64,000 nt of DNA from Ctenosaura bakeri (taxonomy: Eukaryota; Chordata; Lepidosauria; Squamata; Iguanidae): contig CAOLHI010001140.1 of assembly GCA_948474755.1 (NCBI GenBank), positions 496,001 through 560,000 of the forward strand, in the 5' to 3' direction. Every line of letters begins with the position of its first letter. The first letter of the stretch is position 1. Position numbers and translations under genes: made by a program. Positions 40,001-47,200 of this stretch are shown here, in pieces. The notes beneath the pieces were generated by a model, which searched no databases, was not told where the DNA came from, and saw only the letters and a program-made list of their open reading frames with translations.

Positions 40001-43000
40001 GAAAGGAGTTCAGGAGGCATGGGAGTTCCTTAAAAAGGAGATACTGACGGCACAGTCTAAAACTGTGCCAATAAGGAGGAAAAATGGAAGGCATCTGAAG
40101 AAACCAGAATGGTTGACTAAAGAACTCTCAGCTGAGCTAAGAGTTAAGAGAAACACGTATAGGAAATGGAAGAAGGGGGAAACCACCAAAGAAGAATTTA
40201 AGCAAGTAGCCAGGAGATGTAGGGAGGAGGTCAGAAAGGCTAAAGCACAGAACGAACTTAGGCTGGCCAGAGACATTAAAAACAATAAAAAGGTTTTTTT
40301 TAAATATGTCCGCAGCAAAAGGAAAAAGAAGGAGACAGTAGGGTCGCTACGCAGAGAAGATGGCGAATTACTCACAGGGGGGAGAGAAAAGGCAGAGCTA
40401 CTTAACACCTTCTTTGCCTCCGTATTTTCCCAGAAGGATACAAGCACTCAACCTGGCGGTAGGGGAGCAGGGGAGGAAGCAGGAGAAATGAGGCACTTAA
40501 TAGGTAGAGAGGTGGTACAGGAATACCTGGCCACATGGATGAATTCAAGTCTCCAGGGCCAGATGAATTGCATCCTAGGATATTAAAAGAGCTGGCAGAG
40601 GTCATTTCGGAACTGCTTGCTATAATTTTTGAGAAATCTTGGAGGACAGGAGAAGTTCCAGCAGATTGGAAGAGAGCAAATGTTATCCCCATCTTCAAGA
40701 AGGGAAAAAAAGAGGACCCAAATAATTATCGCCCAGTCAGCCTGACATCGGTACCCGGAAAGATCCTGGAGCAGATCATTAAGCGTTCAGTTTCTAATCA
40801 TTTAGAAAACAACGCAATAATCACGAGAAGTCAACATGGATTTCTCAAAAATAAGTCATGCCAGACTAATCTGATCTCTTTTTATGATAGAGTTACTAGC
40901 TTGATAGATGAAGGGAATGCTGTGGATGTAGCATATCTCGATTTCAGGAAGGCCTTTGACAAAGTTCCCCATGACATTCTTGCATCGAAGCTAGTAAAAT
41001 GTGGGCTAGACAGGGCTACTGTTAATTGGATATGTAATTGGTTGACCGACCGAACCCAAAGGGTGATCACGGATGGCTGCTTTTCATCCTGGAGAGAAGT
41101 GACTAGTGGGGTGCCACAAGGTTCTGTCCTGGGCCCAGTGCTGTTCAATATTTTTATCAATGACTTAGATGAAGGAATAGAGGGCATGCTCATCAAATTT
41201 GCAGATGACACCAAATTGGGAGGGGTTGCTAATATGCCAGAGGACAGGATCAAAATTCAAAATGACCTGGATAGGTTGGAGAGCTGGGCCAGGGCGAACA
41301 AAATGAAATTCAACAGAGAGAAATGTAAGGTCCTACACTTAGGCAGAAATAATGGAATACAGAAATATAGGATGGGGGACACGTGGCTGGATAGCAGTAC
41401 GTGTGAAAGGGATCTAGGAGTCTTCATAGACCACAAGCTGAACATGAGTCAGCAGTGTGATGCGGCAGCCAAGAAAGCCAATGCAATTCTCGGCTGCATC
41501 AACAGGAGTATGGTGTCTAGATCGAGGGAGGTACTGGTACCACTCTACTCTGCTTTGGTTAGACCCCATCTTGAATACTGTGTCCAGTTCTGGGCACCCC
41601 AATTCAAGAAGGATATTGACAAGCTGGAGCAAGTCCAGAGGAGGGTGACCAAAATGGTGAGAGGCCTGGAAAACATGCCCTATGAGGATAGACTGAGAGA
41701 GCTGGGTATGTTTAGTCTGCAGAAAAGGAGGTTAAGAGGGGACATGATAGCCATGTTTAAATATTTGAAGGGATGCCACGTAGAGGAAGGAGGGGGCTTG
41801 TTTTCTGCTGCTCCAGAAACCAGGACAAGGAGCAATGGATTCAAGCTGCAGGAAAGGAGATTCCACCTGAACCTCAGGAAGAACTTCCTGACAGTCAGGG
41901 CTGTCCGGCAGTGGAATCTGCTGCCTCGGAGAGTAGTGGAGTCTCCTACCTTGGAGGTTTTTAAGCAGAGGCTTGATGGCCATCTGTCGGGAGTGCTTTG
42001 AGGGTGTTCCTGCATGACAGGGAGTTGGACTGGATGGCCCGTGTGGTCTCTTCCAACTCTACATTTCTATGATTCTATGATTCTATGTTCTGTGGGGTGC
42101 TTCTGAATAAGCCTTTTGCCTCATATCTATTAATGAAGACGTAATCTGAGTGTACCTGCTGCTAAGCCCAGACTCTCTTTGTTCTTCCAGCAACTACAGC
42201 TCTTTGGGAATTATCAGTTCCTTACGCAAGACGGCATTGCCATGGTTGCCTGCCTGACAAGTAAGCAGCCCCTTCCATTCTCTGTCATATTTTAAATGAT
42301 GGTTTGGATCTAAGGACTGCCAACTAATGGACTGCAAACTACAGTTTCAAGATATGAAATCCTTAACTTCCTGCCGCATTTAGAATTAGCCCCGTTTGCC
42401 AGGAGCAGTTTGCCTGAACAAAACTTTGCTCAGGTTTAAGATCTGCTGAACCTTTTGGGTGGGGTGGGGTTTATGGAGCTGCACCAAGAAGGCTCTGCAT
42501 GGTCTCAGACTTGACAGTGTCCCATGGCCCTGTGGGGAGCTGTCCCCCTCTGCCCCTGCTCCTCTCCCTCTGGATTTTCTTTGTTCTTTCTCCCTTGGGA
42601 ATGAAAACAGATGTTTCTGCCCTACCAGTAGTACTCAGAGCTCTATGGCTCCATCCCACACAAAGCCCCTCTTTCTGCCCCTCTGACCAGCTCCAGCCTG
42701 GTTGTCCTTCCAGTCCCTTGGACTTAAGATGGCTGCTGCATAGGTGAGGTGCAGCTAGACCTTGGGGATCCAATGCTCAGCTCTCCAATAAGGCTTCTCT
42801 TTCTTCCCACAGCGAGCTTGGCGCGGGCCTATCCCAAACTGTCCCCTTACCGCCCCCCTGGACATCTCATCTCCCCATCGCTGCTGATCTCCGTCGTCCT
42901 CAATGTCAGCTTCGCCCTCATCATGCAGACCTTTGGCTTCCTCTTTGTGAAGCAGCAGCCCTGGTATTCAGAGGTGCACAGCTACAGGTGAGCTCCGAAT

Positions 43001-44239
43001 CCAAAGAGGACTCTCTGAACGGAGGAGGCATGGAGCTCCTCTTGGCCGGAGGTGCTCCTTAGCAGCAGACAAGGCCCAGGGAGGAGCAAGGCTGGAAAGA
43101 TGGAAGGAGTAATTGTGTGGGGTGGGGATTCCTTTCCTTCCAGGGGGTGCCCCTCCGGAAACCATTCCCTGTTCCTGGGCAACTTCACGGACAAGGACAA
43201 ACCTGTGGTGAGTTATGAGGGCACCACTCTCTTCCACATCGTCACCCTCGACTGCTTCGTCCTGGCCTTTGTCTTCAGCAAGGGGAAACCATTCCGGAGG
43301 CCCATCTACACCAACTGTAAGTCAAGTTGGGAGACCCCATCATTTTCAGCTTTTCCCATTTCTGGCTTTTGATATTAGGGCCCCCTCGTCACGTTGACCA
43401 GCTCACTTGGCTGCCTGGACCACTGAGCTGTAGGTTATTGGGGTTTTATTTCCTGTTTGCCTTTCTGATTCCAACTGATATCAATGCTGCCTTTTAAAAA
43501 ACTAGCTGTGAGTGATATAAATCATTCAGAAAGAGGTTCTGAGATTATTTGATGTCGTACACAACCCATCCCCAAAGGAACCAATCTGTTTGTTGGCATT
43601 GATCTGCAGTGTTTCTCTCAGGAGGGGCAGAGCTGCTATTTTGGATGTTGCCACTATGGGGCAGAGAGAGCCTTCCTAGAGATGGAAAGAAAATGCACCA
43701 TTATTCCTTTCCTGGCCTAACCCAGCCAGGAAGTATAAGTCTGAGGCCATTTCTGCACGAGTCTGTTATAGAGCGATGATTCCACTTTCAACCTCCTATG
43801 GAATCCTGGGGTTTGCAGTTTCGGGAGGGGCCAGCTGGCCCCTCCCGAAACTGCAAACCCCAGGTTTCCATAGGAGGTTGAAAGTGGAATCATCATGCTA
43901 TTACAGACTCATATGGAAATGGCCTGAGAATTTAGCATGCTTTTTGCCTGATATTTGCAAAGCTTTAAGTTTCTCATAAAATCATTCTGCACAGAAATAC
44001 ATGTGGGTCCTTTGTGTGACAATAGTGGTTTGTTGGGCACAAGGCCACATTCTTCTGTGCAGAAAACAATTGTTTCTAAAAACAAACAAACAAACAAACA
44101 AGCCAGCCATCTTGCACAAAAACCTTGCGCAAAAAACAGCAATCTTGAACAAAAAAAATTCATGTTTTTTTTTGATGTGGTATCTTTTTGCTGTTTTTCC
44201 CCCACAGAAAACAGCAATCTTGAATGCACATGTGCGCGT

Positions 44240-44272
<33 letters not shown>

Positions 44273-47200
44273 ATACGCCTGTCTAGAAACAGTGTTTTTT
44301 GCAGAAACCCCCTACATTTCTTCCACAGAAGTGTTACCCTGTTCTCTGGGGGTTCTGGGAGGGATGCCCAAATAACCAAACCACAATAACACAACTTTGG
44401 GGGAAAATTAGCTGGAGCCCTCACTAAAGCTAGCGAGAGGCAGGGTAACGTAGCAGCATCTTGCAACCCAGTGTCTACGGGGTCAGGTCAATCAAGCAGT
44501 CAGACGGGTTAAAATAGCAAAAATGATGTTTTATTAAGTACATACAAATATTAAAGACAACACAGTCACACAGCTAACAGAGGAATTAGAAATATGGATT
44601 TTGGGGGGAAAAGGGATGATTCGACACCTTTCTCATAGTCCTAAAGAAGCTGGAAGGTAGAGTTCGTTGGGGTGCAGGAGAGAAAGCTCAGCACGGCTCG
44701 CTGAGGGGAGCTCCCCGGACAAAACAGCAGCAAGGCTGTATGGAATTCAGGAGTCATCCGAGGTGGTCTTGGAATTGGGGGGTTTTTATAGGGTGAATTG
44801 TGACTGCAGGCCCTGCCTTACTTGGTGAGAACAATGCGAGTTTGGAGCGGGACAAAGCTTTGGAAAAGGTCAAGTTTAGCATGATCGGCTTAGCGCGGAA
44901 TCAACAATAGCGTAGCCAGTATGCAAATACAAGGTGCTTAGCTTGGCTTTGTAAGACTATCAGCTCGGGGCCTGGACACCCTTGTTTAGAGCTGCGTTTA
45001 AGCAAGAGGTGTTTGCAGGGAGGTCCCTGAAGCAACGGAGTGGCTCTGTGTTGCCTGCCTAGGTGGAGAATGGAATGTCCAACCATTACTGGCCGCGCCT
45101 GTTTACATGCTTGTCCGGAGGCCTCGCAAACACGTGGGGGGGGTGGCAGAGGAAGGGCGAATGGTTTGATATCAAAAGCGATATCTAGTGCGATCACCGG
45201 GTAGGCCTGGGCCAAAGTAACAGAAGCCTACATTTTTGTGGAAAATAATTTTCTAAAACACCTTGGGATGTGTGAATGTTAGGTAAGAACTGCATGGAAA
45301 TGCTTCTCCACAGTGGAGAGAAAACTGTGGAAATTATTCCCCCACTCCTTAGTGAGGGCAGAATAGTTGACTACTTACAGCACTCCTCCTTGCCGGCAGC
45401 CCCGGTTGCCACCTGCCTGCTGCTTAATTCCTGGCTCCTTTCATTCTGCTCCCTCCTGGGCACCGTCATCCAATCCCATGGGGTTAAATGGAAATTCTTC
45501 CTCTGTTTTTCATTTCCCCAGATGTTTTCTCCTTCCTGATGTCCATCTACTTTGGGGTTTCCTTGTTCCTCCTCTTTGCTGATATAGAAGTTGTTTACAC
45601 GCGGCTACAGGTGAGTGTTTAAGGTGCTCCAAGGAAGGAGGTATATTCCACGCCCCTGGAAAGCCAGTCCTCCAGAGCAGTGCCTCTCAGGCCAACCTGG
45701 TGTGGGGGAATGGCAATCCTTTTTCTCCAGTGTGCTAGGGACCACTAGTGTCTTTGTGCTCATTGGCTACAGTTGTTTCTTCCTCACCCAGAATGTCACC
45801 AGGGGTCGGGGGCCAGGGGCCAACGGCTTGTGGACCAACAACACCGGTCTGCAGAGCACCACTTTGAGCAGCACTGCTCTAGAACATGCCTAGGACATGG
45901 GCAACCAGCATGAGAGTGGGTGGAGTGCTCTCTGCTTGGAACAAAATGCAGAAACTGGCCCAGCTGGCCTGCAGGGAAAACTCTTGACCCAGTTAGATTT
46001 GGGAAGGGAGATGAGTGGCAGTGCATACGGAACATAGTTCCAATTCTGCTGAGCTGAAGGGGCTGGGGGAGGCAAAAATGGGAGACCCAGCAGTACGTAG
46101 GGCCCCTGTTTAACACTCAGAGTAGGCAACACTGAATCAATTTACCCTGGGGTGATGTTCCAGTAGCTGAGAAAATGAGATCATAGCTTTCCTGGGAGAA
46201 TCTGAGGCATTTCTGATCTGCTAAGGCTGCGGCTGAATGCCTGTTTGCTGCACAAGACAACAATTGCCATCCATGGCATGGGTTGTGGAGGAAGAGACCA
46301 GCCTGGTATGTTACATGGCAGATGTGACTGGATGAGCTTGGTGGAGTGAACCTCTCCCACCTTTGCCCACTTGGCAACACCAACTCAGATGAGAAGGTGG
46401 TGGGGGAGATGTAGACTGCATCCATTTGGATTTCATCTTTCACGAGAAAACCCATCCACCCCATCACTGTTTTTTTAGGATCTGTGCCTTTTGCTAGGCC
46501 AAAGGTAAAGGAAAGGAATGCTGCTGGCGGACTGCCCACCCAGCTACCCAGCCTTCTCCCAGCTTCTGCTGGAGATGCTGCTGAGGAACCTCAACACTGT
46601 AACCGCCACAACAACCACAAGGTTGCCTCAGTATGTTACTGGTCTGATGCATGTGCTAAGACATGTCCTGGATCTGTTTTTTGCTGTCAGGTCAATGGAA
46701 GACAACCTAGTTTGGGCAGTGGTAGGGATGTGCAATAATTCCATTTTTATGGTTGGATCACTTCCTTCTGAAGTTTGGCCTTTTTGAATCTGACCTTCTC
46801 TATGGGAGGGGGACCAGTTAAGATTATCCAGTCCAGGAGCCTTATGGAATCTCAGGGACTCCTGAATGCTCTGGGGGATTTTCTGGCTCATAAGGTTGCT
46901 GCTGATTTGGTCATAATCTTGGTTTCCTTATGGAATTACGAGATGGAAAGGCCCACTGATGTAAGTGCTTGCTCCAGTTTTGTGAAGCCCATGCTTCACT
47001 GTGGTAGACGGAGGTATGCAGGCAATGAAACAAGCTAGTGATGGAGGTCACCAAGTGAGTAGGACCATCAGTGAATGAGTCTTCATTATGTGTATTATGT
47101 GGCCATGACAAAGCTGGCAAACAAACAAACAAGCAAACAAAAAACCAAAAACAGAACAACCCTCCACCACCTTACAATGCCTCTGTTATCATATCCTCAA

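Larger units (their letters stand above)
37982..42088 (+). mobile_element. Nearly complete CR1 LINE
   Basis: Carries ORF1 (38053-39084), ORF2 (from about 39222 to 42001) and the CR1 3' terminus with gattctatg repeats ending near 42088. It is inserted in the sense direction in the intron between exons A23 and A24. The 5' end is uncertain: the LTR-B element may sit inside the CR1 5' UTR. Confidence 0.92.

Noticed and set aside
46117..46539. 140-codon minus-strand frame in the intron after exon A27
   Set aside because: No domain, codon pattern or splice context to support it.
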